Below are positions 18,121-26,890 of a DNA stretch of 43,022 nt, piece by piece (the stretch's first letter is position 1; the number at the start of each line of letters is the position of its first letter). Made by a program: the position numbers and the translations under genes. The stretch is from an uncultured Clostridia bacterium (GTDB lineage Bacteria > Bacillota > Clostridia > Lachnospirales > Bianqueaceae): contig CALBGL010000017.1 in assembly GCA_937892735.1 (NCBI GenBank), positions 1 to 43,022 on the forward strand. Reading direction: 5' to 3'. The notes beneath the pieces are model-generated. The model saw only the letters and a list, made by a program, of their open reading frames with translations, searched no databases and was not told the origin of the DNA.

Positions 18121-19121
18121 AACTTTCTGCGGCCTCCATCCTTCTTATCCCAAGGTCCTTTAGCTGGTTCCGGATGTTCATTTTTTTCATACGCTTCCAC
18201 GATACGCTGCACCAATGGATGCCGCACCACATCCTGATTCGTCAACCGACAAATGCCGATATCCTCCACATCCCGCAGAATATGAACCGCCTGTTTCAGT
18301 CCCGATTTCTGCCCATCCGGCAAATCGATCTGCGTCAGATCTCCCGTAACAACTACCTTAGAATGAAAGCCGATTCTTGTCAGGAACATCTTCATCTGCG
18401 CCTGCGTCGTATTCTGCGCCTCATCCAATACAATAAAGGAATTGTCCAGCGTCCTACCCCGCATATAAGCCAGAGGCGCGACTTCAATGACGCCTCGTTC
18501 CAGATTCTTCGCCACAGATTCCGGTCCCATCATCTCATACAGTGCATCATACAGAGGTCGTAAATAAGGATCTATCTTACTCTGCAAATCACCCGGCAAA
18601 AAACCCAGCTTTTCCCCTGCCTCAATCGCAGGACGAGTCAGAATGATCCTGCTGATTTCATCCTGCTTAAACGCTTGGACGGCCATAGCCATAGCCAAAA
18701 ATGTCTTTCCCGTACCGGCAGGCCCTATGCCAAACGTCAGCGTGGATCTTCTGATCTGATCCACATACCGCTTTTGTCCCAATGTCTTAGGCCGAATGGG
18801 CTTTCCCTGCTTCGTAAAACAGACCACATCCGACAGAAGCTGATGTACATCTTCCTTCGCCTCCTCCTCAGACAAGCTGCTCAAGTAATTCACATGCTGT
18901 AAAGAGACAATCTCGCCGCTCTTGGCAATCTCCACCAGCTTACAAAGCACGTCTTCGGCCCGTTCCGTATCTTCCGCGGTTCCTGTCAAAATCACCGCGT
19001 CCTCCCGATTCACAATCGTCACGCTGCACTTTCGCTCTAGCGCCTGTATATTCTCGTCAAATTTTCCAAATACATTGGAGATGTACTCTCCCGGAATCTT
19101 TATGATTCTCTCACTGCTCAT
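18117..19121 (-). CDS. phoH: PhoH-family ATPase with N-terminal KH-like domain
   Basis: The 334-residue product has an RNA-binding-like N-terminus (about 1-70), then a P-loop ATPase with Walker A GPAGTGKT (133-140) and Walker B FIVLDEAQN (Asp233). The core LTRPAIEAGEKLGFLPGDL is diagnostic for PhoH/YbeZ. It works with YbeY in RNA metabolism; the exact role is not settled. A good GGAGG precedes the ATG at 19121. Upstream lies an unusual 190-nt gap with a duplicated 24-bp sequence that carries an extended -10. Confidence 0.93.
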   Translation of the reverse strand: MSSERIIKIPGEYISNVFGKFDENIQALERKCSVTIVNREDAVILTGTAEDTERAEDVLCKLVEIAKSGEIVSLQHVNYLSSLSEEEAKEDVHQLLSDVVCFTKQGKPIRPKTLGQKRYVDQIRRSTLTFGIGPAGTGKTFLAMAMAVQAFKQDEISRIILTRPAIEAGEKLGFLPGDLQSKIDPYLRPLYDALYEMMGPESVAKNLERGVIEVAPLAYMRGRTLDNSFIVLDEAQNTTQAQMKMFLTRIGFHSKVVVTGDLTQIDLPDGQKSGLKQAVHILRDVEDIGICRLTNQDVVRHPLVQRIVEAYEKNEHPEPAKGPWDKKDGGRRKL

Positions 19122-19144
19122 TCTTTGCCTCCTCTAGAAAAATG

Positions 19145-19273
19145 CCATGCCACGCCTATTGTACCACACGCATCGTGGGCTTTCGGAGTTTGACGCCCTT
19201 TGGCGGCAAACTCGGGGCGTGGCTCTATCTCTCTTGATATAGAGAATTACCATGCCACGCCTATTGTACCACA
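19145..19273 (-). repeat. 24-bp direct repeat flanking stem-loops, with embedded extended -10
   Basis: Identical 24-bp copies lie at 19145-19168 and 19250-19273. On the minus strand each contains TGTGGTACAATAGG, that is TGn-TACAAT. Between them are GAGTTTG-CGCC/GGCG-CAAACTC (about 19186-19213), CTCTAT/ATATAG, and a GGCGTGGC (19216-19223) that can pair with GCCACGCC in either copy. For the upstream copy (19250-19273) TTTAGA lies 17 bp before the TACAAT, so a phoH promoter is plausible. Confidence 0.7.
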
Positions 19274-19313
19274 GTTCCTTTAATTTCTAAAGGGGTAGAC
19301 CAAGATTTTTCCT

Positions 19314-20549
19314 TCAACTTTTATCTTCCTGCATATCCGTAAGTGGCGCCAACATTCCTGCTTCTCCCATTTCTACCATCACCTTCATCGAGAGTGTCCC
19401 TTTTATTCCTGTCTTCGTTTTTTGGTAGTCGATAATTTCTTCCGTTAGTACGCCGTTTTCCTCTTCCAAACATCGGTCTCTCTCTTTCTGTAATTCAGCT
19501 CCCAGAAGCACCTTCATCTGATCCTCCCGGTACGTTTTCTCTACCGGTTCATAAAGAACATACGTACGCCGAATGAGATAAATGCTCGGAACGCCGGGTA
19601 TCTCTCCCAGAAAATTTCCGAACTCACTCCCCAGCGGTTCTTCAATCACATCGGCATATTCCAGATTCCGAAAGGGTTTATATAAAGAGATCTGCGTATC
19701 TCCCCATTGCAGCAGCAATTCGTGTACTGTCTCTCCCGTATACTCCTTTTCTGTATACCCCGCTTCCTGTTCTAATGAGATTTCCTGCGTACATAAGGCA
19801 TATACTTCTCCTGCCGCTTCTGTAAACTGATATTGGGTAGTGCCATCCTCCATCGGAATCTCCAGTGTACCTGAGATCAAGACATCCCCCTTTCGCACCA
19901 CATCGCCCGCACGTACCATAGGAGTTCCTCGTATTGTTACAATAGAATAAATGATGCCATCTCGATCCGCTACCCAATCCCTAGGATCCCCTTCTTCATA
20001 GACGGTCGGCGGCGGTGTTCCTTCCGTTAATCGAACCTGTAGTGTAGTTCCTTCTATACTCAGCGACATCCAAGACCATTCCGGATATTCTAACAACATC
20101 TGATTCTTGATTCCTTCCAGATCATGTCCTCCCTTCCAAGCCCCTTCTGTCAAACCATACTCTGCAAGACGAGACCGCACCTCCAAATCTGAAAGAGTTT
20201 CATTCCCTTGAATATCGATGCCCCAGATAAAGCTGTTCCAAGCAAAAATACCCAGAATAAGAAGAAGCAGCCCTATGACAAAACCATATCGATTGCCATA
20301 ATGTTTTTTCCAAGCCGGAAACCCTTTTTCTTGCAAAATATCTACTGTACATCCGCTCTTTTTCGCATAGATCTCCGCCTTCTCCACATCTTTTGTACTC
20401 ATCCAAGTAAGGATCGTACTCCCTTCTCTGTATACATCCTTTAGCTCTACGCCCTTTCCCAATAATAAATTCAGACACCGAATCACTCCGCTTCCTGCAA
20501 TTCGAAGCCGGCTCCTTCCTTTTAAGAATCGATGGATGGGTCCTCTCAT
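19314..20549 (-). CDS. yqfD: Sporulation protein YqfD
   Basis: This 411-residue protein has a cytoplasmic N-terminus, one membrane helix (FVIGLLLLILGIFAWNSFIW, about 89-108) followed by the family motif IDIQGNETLSDLEVRSRL, and a large outer domain. Members of this family are needed in the mother cell for spore formation in B. subtilis. The start overlaps yqfC by 4 nt, so the two are translationally coupled. It strongly indicates an endospore-forming organism. Confidence 0.93.
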   Translation of the reverse strand: MRGPIHRFLKGRSRLRIAGSGVIRCLNLLLGKGVELKDVYREGSTILTWMSTKDVEKAEIYAKKSGCTVDILQEKGFPAWKKHYGNRYGFVIGLLLLILGIFAWNSFIWGIDIQGNETLSDLEVRSRLAEYGLTEGAWKGGHDLEGIKNQMLLEYPEWSWMSLSIEGTTLQVRLTEGTPPPTVYEEGDPRDWVADRDGIIYSIVTIRGTPMVRAGDVVRKGDVLISGTLEIPMEDGTTQYQFTEAAGEVYALCTQEISLEQEAGYTEKEYTGETVHELLLQWGDTQISLYKPFRNLEYADVIEEPLGSEFGNFLGEIPGVPSIYLIRRTYVLYEPVEKTYREDQMKVLLGAELQKERDRCLEEENGVLTEEIIDYQKTKTGIKGTLSMKVMVEMGEAGMLAPLTDMQEDKS

Positions 20550-20818
20550 GCCAAATCACCGCCCAATCTCACAGACGCAAAATGTCCTTCTACATCCAAC
20601 TCTCCCGATTTAGCAAAACAAATATGAATCTTCTCACCCTCGATCGTATAGATGCCCTGAGACGTAGAAACCACCAGACGATTCTCATGAAACTCCAGGA
20701 TACTCCGATAATGGTCCAGCCGAAGGTGTCCTCTTCCCGTCAGTTCTATCTGCGGCACCCGAAGAATCACATCCTCCGGCAGTCCCAATGCTCGCACCAT
20801 TTTTTCTTTTTTGGACAT
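20546..20818 (-). CDS. yqfC: Sporulation protein YqfC (YabP family)
   Basis: This 90-residue YabP/YqfC-family protein contains PQIELTGRGHLRLDHYRSILEF and ENRLVVSTSQGIYTIEGEKI. It is made in the mother cell under sigma-E in B. subtilis and works with YqfD. The ribosome binding site GGGGGTG (5 nt from the ATG) lies in the 3-prime arm of a hairpin with CCCC and GCATAC upstream, and a sigma-E-like promoter overlaps the end of nudF. Confidence 0.93.
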   Translation of the reverse strand: MSKKEKMVRALGLPEDVILRVPQIELTGRGHLRLDHYRSILEFHENRLVVSTSQGIYTIEGEKIHICFAKSGELDVEGHFASVRLGGDLA

Positions 20819-20846
20819 AAAAACACCCCCAGCATACCTTTTCTAC

Positions 20847-20875
20847 ACTGTATGCCAGGGGCTTTCCTCTCATTC
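20847..20875 (-). promoter_or_regulatory. Candidate sigma-E promoter for yqfC-yqfD
   Basis: On the minus strand CATACAGT (20847-20854) matches the sigma-E -10 consensus CATACAAT at 7 of 8 positions. A partial -35 GAATGAG (20869-20875) lies 14 bp upstream, the expected spacing. It overlaps the nudF stop codon. Confidence 0.5.
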
Positions 20876-21409
20876 CTTCTCGCTGGTAGTTAGCATCTTC
20901 GCACAAACAGCAAGCAGTGCCGCGATCGTCTTGCCATCTATGATCTCTCCGCTGCGAATCTTATCTACCGCCTCTTCCAACGGCAAAATTGTGACCTCCA
21001 CATCCTCATCCGGATCTAAGTGCTGTTGGGTGGGAATCAGCTGTTTGGCTGCATAGATCCCTACACATTCCGTACAGTATCCCGGAGACGAATAGAAGTC
21101 AAAGAGATGTTCGATCTTAAGCGGCTTGAATCCGGTTTCTTCTTCCGTCTCTCGCGCCGCGCACTTCTTCATATCTTCTCCCGGTTCCAGGAGTCCCGCG
21201 GGAATCTCCAACATATCTCTGCCTACCGCGTATCGGTACTGCCGTACCAGAATCACTTCCCCATTATCGGTAATAGGAACCACCGCCGCAGCGCCCGTAT
21301 GCCGTACCACCTCTCTGGTCACCTGCATGCCGTTATCCAAAAGCACTTGATCCTTATAGACTTTCAGGATCTTCCCATCAAACATCAATTCACTCTTTTT
21401 AACTTCCAT
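20870..21409 (-). CDS. nudF: ADP-ribose pyrophosphatase (Nudix hydrolase)
   Basis: The Nudix box is complete in GLLEPGEDMKKCAARETEEETGF (residues about 73-95), with the metal-binding RE..EE. The preceding VVPITDNGEVILVRQYRYAVGRDMLEIPAG is typical of the NudF/YqkG ADP-sugar pyrophosphatase group, which hydrolyses ADP-ribose to AMP and ribose 5-phosphate. The length of 179 residues is normal. It lies between proC and yqfC on the minus strand. Confidence 0.92.
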   Translation of the reverse strand: MEVKKSELMFDGKILKVYKDQVLLDNGMQVTREVVRHTGAAAVVPITDNGEVILVRQYRYAVGRDMLEIPAGLLEPGEDMKKCAARETEEETGFKPLKIEHLFDFYSSPGYCTECVGIYAAKQLIPTQQHLDPDEDVEVTILPLEEAVDKIRSGEIIDGKTIAALLAVCAKMLTTSEKE

Positions 21410-21439
21410 ATTGATCCTCTCGTTTCGTATCTGAACGGA

Positions 21440-22240
21440 TTATTTCGCCATCTCCTGCGACTTTTTAAAAGCAGCTTCTTCTGCCGCAATCACGCTATAA
21501 CGAAATCCGCCTTTTTCCAATGCTTTTACACCCTGAATCGTCATACCGCCTGGGGAACACACCTGATCTTTCAACATCCCAGGATGAAAGCCCGTCTCCA
21601 GAACCATCTTCGCCGCGCCCAAAACCGCCTGCGCACACATCTCATAGGCCTGTGCCCGAGGTATTCCCAGCGCGACGACTCCATCTGCCAGCGCTTCAAT
21701 ATACATATAAGTAAAAGCCGGCGACGCTGAAGAACCAGTCATACCTGCGTCCAGCAGATGTTCTGGAATCTCCGTCACCGTTCCCACACATTCAAAAACG
21801 CCCCGAATCTCCTGACGCTCCTGGGGCGTAAGCGCCTCTTCGAAGGACATCAATGTGATACCTGCTCCGACCATGGCCGGCATATTGGGAATCGTTCGTG
21901 TGAAAACCGCATTGTCTCCCAGTTTTTCGTGGAGATATTGAAAATCAAATCCCGGTGTGATGCTGATGATCTTTTTCCGTTCCCGAAGCGCCTCACGAAT
22001 ATGCGGAAATACATCGCCAAAGTATTGCGGCTTCACCGCGATCACAATCATCTCACTCTCCTGCACCAGCTCTTCTATGCTGGCATACACCGTAGCTCCC
22101 AGTTTCTTTGCCTTTTCACAGGCAGCAGGAAGTATATCATAGGCTGCTGTGCTCATCTCCGGCTTCTTCGCCTGAATGCCTGCCAGCAGGGCCCCTCCCA
22201 TATTGCCTGCACCGATAAACCCAATTTGATTCTGACTCAT
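21440..22240 (-). CDS. proC: Pyrroline-5-carboxylate reductase
   Basis: ProC makes proline from pyrroline-5-carboxylate with NAD(P)H. The N-terminal Rossmann motif is GFIGAGNMGGALLAG, and the C-terminal signature region runs MTGSSASPAFTYMYIEALADGVVALG to VCSPGGMTIQGVKALE. Two ATGs exist: 22246 is only 3 nt from AGGAG, while 22240 (MSQNQIG) is 9 nt away, so I chose 22240. The length is about 266 residues, normal. It follows the rny terminator and precedes nudF. Confidence 0.95.
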   Translation of the reverse strand: MSQNQIGFIGAGNMGGALLAGIQAKKPEMSTAAYDILPAACEKAKKLGATVYASIEELVQESEMIVIAVKPQYFGDVFPHIREALRERKKIISITPGFDFQYLHEKLGDNAVFTRTIPNMPAMVGAGITLMSFEEALTPQERQEIRGVFECVGTVTEIPEHLLDAGMTGSSASPAFTYMYIEALADGVVALGIPRAQAYEMCAQAVLGAAKMVLETGFHPGMLKDQVCSPGGMTIQGVKALEKGGFRYSVIAAEEAAFKKSQEMAK

Positions 22241-22268
22241 TCCCATACACTCCTTTCATTTTATGGAT

Positions 22269-22319
22269 TAAAAAACCGCGGATATACTCTTCTGCAGCGA
22301 AGATGATTTCCACGGTTTT
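22269..22319 (-). terminator. Rho-independent terminator after rny
   Basis: On the minus strand AAAACCGTGGA pairs with TCCGCGGTTTT around an inner small stem and ends in TTTTTT. It lies 12 nt beyond the rny stop at 22331, in front of proC. Confidence 0.85.
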
Positions 22320-22330
22320 GCGCGTACGCT

Positions 22331-23884
22331 TTATTTGGCGTATTCAGATGCTCTTGTCTCACGGATAATATTGACCTTAATCTGGCCAGGATACTCCAAT
22401 TCGCTCTCAATGCGCTTTGCCACATCCCGCGCCATGATCTTCATATCGTCATCGCTGACCTGCTCCGGAATGACCATCAGCCGCAGCTCACGGCCTGCCT
22501 GAATCGCAAAGGTTTTCTCCACACCCTTGAATTCATTCGCAATGCTCTCCAGTTTCTCAAGCCGTGTAATATAACTTTCCAATGTCTCCCTTCGAGCGCC
22601 TGGACGAGCCGCCGAAATCGAGTCTGCTGCCTGTACAATGACCGCAATCAATGATTCCGGCTCCACATCTCCGTGATGGGACTCCAAGGCATTCACAACG
22701 ATATGGGACTCCTTATATTTTCGCAGCAGTGCTGCGCCGATGGAGACATGCGAGCCTTCCATCTCGTGATCTACGGCTTTACCAATATCGTGCAGCAAAC
22801 CTGCACGCTTGGCCAGCCGTACATCTAACCCCAATTCTCCTGCAATCAAGCCGGAAAGATGCGCTACTTCGATCGAATGCTTGAGTACGTTCTGTCCATA
22901 ACTTGTCCGGTATTTGAGTTTACCCAACAACCGAATCAACTCGGAATGCAGACCATACACATTGGTTTCGAAGGTCGCAGCCTCGCCTTCTTCGCGGATG
23001 ATATTCTCCACTTCCTTGGTCGCCTTATTCACCATCTCCTCTATCCGAGCAGGATGAATACGGCCATCCACGATCAGCTTTTCCAAAGCGATCCTTGCGA
23101 TCTCCCTTCGAATGGGATCGAAAGAAGAAAGGATCACGGCTTCCGGCGTGTCATCTATAATCAGATCGATTCCTGTCGCCTGTTCCAGAGCCCGGATATT
23201 CCGACCCTCCCGGCCAATGATTCGACCCTTCATTTCATCACTGGGAAGCGGTACAACAGACACCGTGGTCTCCGCCACATGATCCGCTGCACAACGCTGA
23301 ATAGCACTGGTAAGAATTTCTCTCGCCTTTTTGGTAGCCTCTTCCTTGGTTTTGGTTTCTGCCTCTTTCAGCATCACCGCCATATCATGCTTAACGTCCT
23401 CTTCCACCGACTGCAGCAAAATATCCTTTGCCTGGTCGGAGGTGAGCCCGGAGATTCGCTCTAATTCCTGCAGCTGCTGCTCATGAAATTTGCTGATCTC
23501 CTTGTTCTTACGATCCAACTCTTCCATTTTACGGCTGAGCTGATTCTCCTTGCGTTCCAGTCCCTCGACCTTTCGGTCCAGAACCTCTTCTTTTTGTACG
23601 ACTCTTTTCTCCTGACGCTGTACTTCCGCACGACGTTCTCGAACTTCCTGTTCCAAATCGTTTTTAACCTTCATCGCTTCTTCTTTTGCTTCCAAAAGAA
23701 CTTCACGTTTCTTGGCTTCCGCTGTCTTCAAAGCATCGTCTACGATCTCACGTGCTTTGGTTTCCGCAGCCCCAATCTGCGCCTCCCCCACTTTCTTACG
23801 GTACTTAATCCCCATAAAAAAGGCGATGGTGCCTACCAGAACCGCAGCAACGACAACGATCACTATCGTTACTATAGGATCCAA
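22331..23884 (-). CDS. rny: Ribonuclease Y
   Basis: RNase Y is the membrane-bound endonuclease that starts mRNA decay in many Firmicutes. Visible in order are an N-terminal membrane helix (4-25), a long coiled coil (about 30-200), a KH domain with GRIIGREGRNIR (220-231), and an HD domain with the metal-binding His365-Asp366 (HDIGKAVDHE). The length of 517 residues is normal. The start is a TTG at 23882-23884, chosen because GGAGGTG lies 9 nt upstream and the protein aligns from there. It has its own very good promoter and a terminator, so it is a monocistronic unit next to recA-recX, as in other Firmicutes. Confidence 0.96.
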   Translation of the reverse strand: MDPIVTIVIVVVAAVLVGTIAFFMGIKYRKKVGEAQIGAAETKAREIVDDALKTAEAKKREVLLEAKEEAMKVKNDLEQEVRERRAEVQRQEKRVVQKEEVLDRKVEGLERKENQLSRKMEELDRKNKEISKFHEQQLQELERISGLTSDQAKDILLQSVEEDVKHDMAVMLKEAETKTKEEATKKAREILTSAIQRCAADHVAETTVSVVPLPSDEMKGRIIGREGRNIRALEQATGIDLIIDDTPEAVILSSFDPIRREIARIALEKLIVDGRIHPARIEEMVNKATKEVENIIREEGEAATFETNVYGLHSELIRLLGKLKYRTSYGQNVLKHSIEVAHLSGLIAGELGLDVRLAKRAGLLHDIGKAVDHEMEGSHVSIGAALLRKYKESHIVVNALESHHGDVEPESLIAVIVQAADSISAARPGARRETLESYITRLEKLESIANEFKGVEKTFAIQAGRELRLMVIPEQVSDDDMKIMARDVAKRIESELEYPGQIKVNIIRETRASEYAK

Positions 23885-23943
23885 GACAAACTACACCTCC
23901 CTATTCAATTATCATAGTTCATTGTATTCAAAAGAACGTATTA

Positions 23944-23972
23944 ATTTTACACCGATTTCCCCAGTTTGTCAA
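23944..23972 (-). promoter_or_regulatory. Strong sigma-A promoter of rny
   Basis: A perfect TTGACA (23967-23972) and TAAAAT (23944-23949) are 17 bp apart, about 60 bp upstream of the TTG start. Confidence 0.9.
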
Positions 23973-24001
23973 GAATGATTGCGCAATTGCCCCGGCTAAA
24001 G

Positions 24002-25438
24002 TTATGAAAGCATCAGATCCAGGCGCTCTGCCACATAACTGCTGCCCAGGATCGCCACATTATTGGCTAGAATGAGGTTATCTACCTCCTTCTCCCAAAC
24101 AAAGTCCAAAAGATTTTCATTGTAGTAACGATAGTCAATGATATAGACATACTGATAATGATCCACCAGGAATGGCGCCAACGCGTTTCCAAAAGATTCC
24201 TTCACCAAAAGGCAGGATGAGCCGTCCTGAATCTCCGGATTTTCGATATAACTATACGGATTGTCTCCACCAATAAAACAGCTATATTTCGCATAGATAT
24301 CCCAATCTGTGACATCCCGCACTACATTCCAGGCATACTCTTCCCCTTCCGTAGTATAAAAAGTCATCTCGTTGGTCCCCATTGGCAGATAGGCCTCGAC
24401 AAAATCCGGATGCGCCAGCATCTCCTCGCTGCCGCAGGTACTATAGAAAGTTCCCAGAAAATCTCCGAAATTGACTTTCTCAAAGTCTGAAAGACTATGG
24501 GGTTTTACTCCCATTTCTTCAGCCAGATTTTGATATACATAGTAAGCGCCCAGCTGTGTCCAATGATGGTCTGTACGAAAATACAGATATTCTTCTCGAT
24601 GTTCATACAGCGTGTCAAAAGTATCGATGGTGTGTACCTCGTCCGACAGCATACCATAGTAATAATCAATGGCCTGCTCTTCACTGCTTCCGCCCAACTG
24701 CTCTACCAACTCCGGATCCAGCATGATCTGCGTGCTGTCCGGAATGATGACGCTATAAACCTCTGTCTCTCCCGAGAGTTCCTGCGCCACTCGATTCATC
24801 ATTTCAATATACCGGTTCGCTGAATCTAGTGAGAAAAAATATCGAGAATATGCGGCATCCCCATGGACAAAAAGGCCATCCTGGATCTGTCCCTGGATCG
24901 CTTCCTGTACCTGCGTCGGATCATCCGGTATGGTCGGTTTTTCCTCTCTGGAAGATTCCTCTTTCGACGATTCCTCATGTCTGCTTTCTTCCGACTTCGA
25001 AGATTCATTCTGGGACGAATCCTCCTGGGAAGATATTTCCTGAGAAGAGGCGTCTGACGAAGATTCCTCCTGTGAGGATTCCTCAATCATCGGAATCTCA
25101 TCAGCTGTCTTATTCCCACCGCCTATGATCTGACTGGATCGTATCCCATATAGATTCTCCACGCTCTGATCGATATGGATCCACTCTTCCCGCAGAGGAA
25201 ACGTATCCGCATACCAGGTAGAGATGTCACTCAGAAAACTCCCATCCAGAAAGGATTCCAGAGTAAACTCCGGGAAGGTTGTCAGCTCCCGTTTCTCCTT
25301 TTCGGACTGTGTCGGACGCAACATCCATAACGCTCCCAGCACGGTTCCCGCCATCATCAATAGTCCAAACAGAACAATCTGTACCCGCAAGAACCGTCTC
25401 TTGCTTTTTGCAATCTGCTCTTTGCTCTTTTTCTTCAT
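24002..25438 (-). CDS. DHHW-motif AlgX/AlgJ-like protein, partner of the MBOAT
   Basis: The 478-residue protein has a membrane anchor (about 17-40), a segment with YADTFPLREEW, a Ser/Glu-rich low-complexity linker (119-167), and a C-terminal SGNH-like domain with FRTDHHWTQLGAYYVY (Asp290, His291, His292, Trp293) and KESFGNALAPFL. This is the DHHW family related to AlgX/AlgJ, which pass acetyl groups from an MBOAT partner onto extracellular polysaccharide. The MBOAT gene is 11 nt upstream. The polymer is unknown. The linker is encoded by degenerate GAAGATTCCTC-like repeats and could be variable in length. Confidence 0.88.
   Translation of the reverse strand: MKKKSKEQIAKSKRRFLRVQIVLFGLLMMAGTVLGALWMLRPTQSEKEKRELTTFPEFTLESFLDGSFLSDISTWYADTFPLREEWIHIDQSVENLYGIRSSQIIGGGNKTADEIPMIEESSQEESSSDASSQEISSQEDSSQNESSKSEESRHEESSKEESSREEKPTIPDDPTQVQEAIQGQIQDGLFVHGDAAYSRYFFSLDSANRYIEMMNRVAQELSGETEVYSVIIPDSTQIMLDPELVEQLGGSSEEQAIDYYYGMLSDEVHTIDTFDTLYEHREEYLYFRTDHHWTQLGAYYVYQNLAEEMGVKPHSLSDFEKVNFGDFLGTFYSTCGSEEMLAHPDFVEAYLPMGTNEMTFYTTEGEEYAWNVVRDVTDWDIYAKYSCFIGGDNPYSYIENPEIQDGSSCLLVKESFGNALAPFLVDHYQYVYIIDYRYYNENLLDFVWEKEVDNLILANNVAILGSSYVAERLDLMLS
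24938..25084 (-). repeat. Ser/Glu-coding low-complexity repeat in the DHHW gene
   Basis: These 147 bases encode residues 119-167, of which almost all are Ser, Glu, Asp or Gln in irregular ESS(Q/K)E units. The DNA is a degenerate run of short TCCTC and GAAGATTC motifs, and it probably changes length by slippage. Confidence 0.8.
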
Positions 25439-25449
25439 ACTCTCTTACC

Positions 25450-26874
25450 TCAAAACTGGAAATACAGGAACGGATTGTAACTGTTACCTACCAGAGCGCA
25501 TGCCGAAAAGAAAATCAGAATCACCGGCATAACCGTATCGATCAGCTGCATTCCCCGTGCAATCCGTCCTCTACCCTCTGCCTTCTCATACCGCCATGCC
25601 CGCAGGTTCTTCCCGAGAGGCGTACACGCGATGAGCGCAGCCGCCAGGAAGAAGATATGATTCCACAACGTCCATAGAACATCTGCATTATATAAGGACA
25701 GGCCGCCGACCCCAAACATGCCGCCCATCACGGCCATCAGTAGGCCCATGTTCTCAAATCGAAACAGTACCCAACCGAAGAAGACGACGACCAGAGTATA
25801 CACATGTTTAAGTATCCCAGGCCACCGAATTTTGCGCAGCGGCCTCTCCAGCATGAGAAACAGGCAGAAATAGAGGCCCCAGAGAATATAATTCCAACTG
25901 GCGCCATGCCACATACCTGTCAGGAACCATACCACCAGCATGTTACGAATCCATTTGAAGACATGGACACGGCTGCCTCCCATAGGAATATATACATAAT
26001 CCCGGAAAAAGGTACTCAGGGAAATATGCCATCTGCGCCAAAAATCCCGTATGGAACGCGCTATATATGGATAGTTGAAATTCTCCAGATAATGAAATCC
26101 TACCATGCGCCCCATACCAATCGCCATATCCGAATACGCTGAAAAGTCCAGATAAATCTGCAGCATATAAAACAGCATTCCTACCCAGAGTCCCAGTGTG
26201 GTACGCCCGGCCATGTCTCCCAGCACCGCTGGAAGCAACGTATCCGCGATCCCCGCACACCCATTGGCCAGAATCGATTTTTGGGCCAGCCCTACGGAAA
26301 ACCGACGAATGCCCGCCGCCACATCTTCTACCGTGACCGAGCGATGCTCAATCTCTCCGGCCACCGTCTGGTACCGTACAATGGGGCCTGCTACACACTG
26401 ATGAAACAGACTCGCATATAACAGCAGCTTCCAATACTTGCGCTGCGCCTCGGCTTCCTTACGATAGACATCGATACAGTACGATAATAGCTGAAACGTA
26501 TAAAAGGAGATGCCCAGAGGCAGCACGATCTGCGGAATCCATTCCGGCACCCCGAAAAGGAGCTGCAAGTTCTCTAAGAAAAAACCTGTATACTTAAAAA
26601 CAGCCAGGATCCCTAAGAGCAGGATACAATCTAAGACGAGCCATCCTCGTCCCGTATGGCCTTCTCTCTGAGACTCCGCAATCAAACATCCGCAGCCCCA
26701 GCTGATTCCTGTCACTAAGAGGAGCAGGAGCAGATACTGGGGTCCGCTCCAGGCATAAAACATCAAAGAGAATCCGAGCAGGACTCCATTGCGCGCCCGC
26801 TTCCCCAGCAGGAAATAGCATGCCAAGTTCAGACTCAGGAACGCAAACAAAAATAATAAACTCGAAAAAACCAT
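25450..26874 (-). CDS. MBOAT family O-acyltransferase (AlgI/DltB-like)
   Basis: This polytopic membrane protein of 474 residues transfers acyl groups across the membrane to cell-surface polymers. The MBOAT core reads DFSAYSDMAIGMGRMVGFHYLENFNYPY, then RDFWRRWHISLSTFFRDYVYIPMGG (His283), and LTGMWHGASWNYILWG with the invariant His323. It lies 16 nt after recX and 11 nt before the DHHW partner, so it is transcribed with recA-recX. Acetylation of an exopolysaccharide is the usual role of such pairs; the acceptor here is unknown. Confidence 0.92.
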   Translation of the reverse strand: MVFSSLLFLFAFLSLNLACYFLLGKRARNGVLLGFSLMFYAWSGPQYLLLLLLVTGISWGCGCLIAESQREGHTGRGWLVLDCILLLGILAVFKYTGFFLENLQLLFGVPEWIPQIVLPLGISFYTFQLLSYCIDVYRKEAEAQRKYWKLLLYASLFHQCVAGPIVRYQTVAGEIEHRSVTVEDVAAGIRRFSVGLAQKSILANGCAGIADTLLPAVLGDMAGRTTLGLWVGMLFYMLQIYLDFSAYSDMAIGMGRMVGFHYLENFNYPYIARSIRDFWRRWHISLSTFFRDYVYIPMGGSRVHVFKWIRNMLVVWFLTGMWHGASWNYILWGLYFCLFLMLERPLRKIRWPGILKHVYTLVVVFFGWVLFRFENMGLLMAVMGGMFGVGGLSLYNADVLWTLWNHIFFLAAALIACTPLGKNLRAWRYEKAEGRGRIARGMQLIDTVMPVILIFFSACALVGNSYNPFLYFQF

Positions 26875-26890
26875 CTTCCTTATATACCCC

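Noticed and set aside
24829..25128. Proline/arginine-rich open frames around the Ser/Glu repeat
   Set aside because: These are alternative-frame readings of the low-complexity codons of the DHHW gene.
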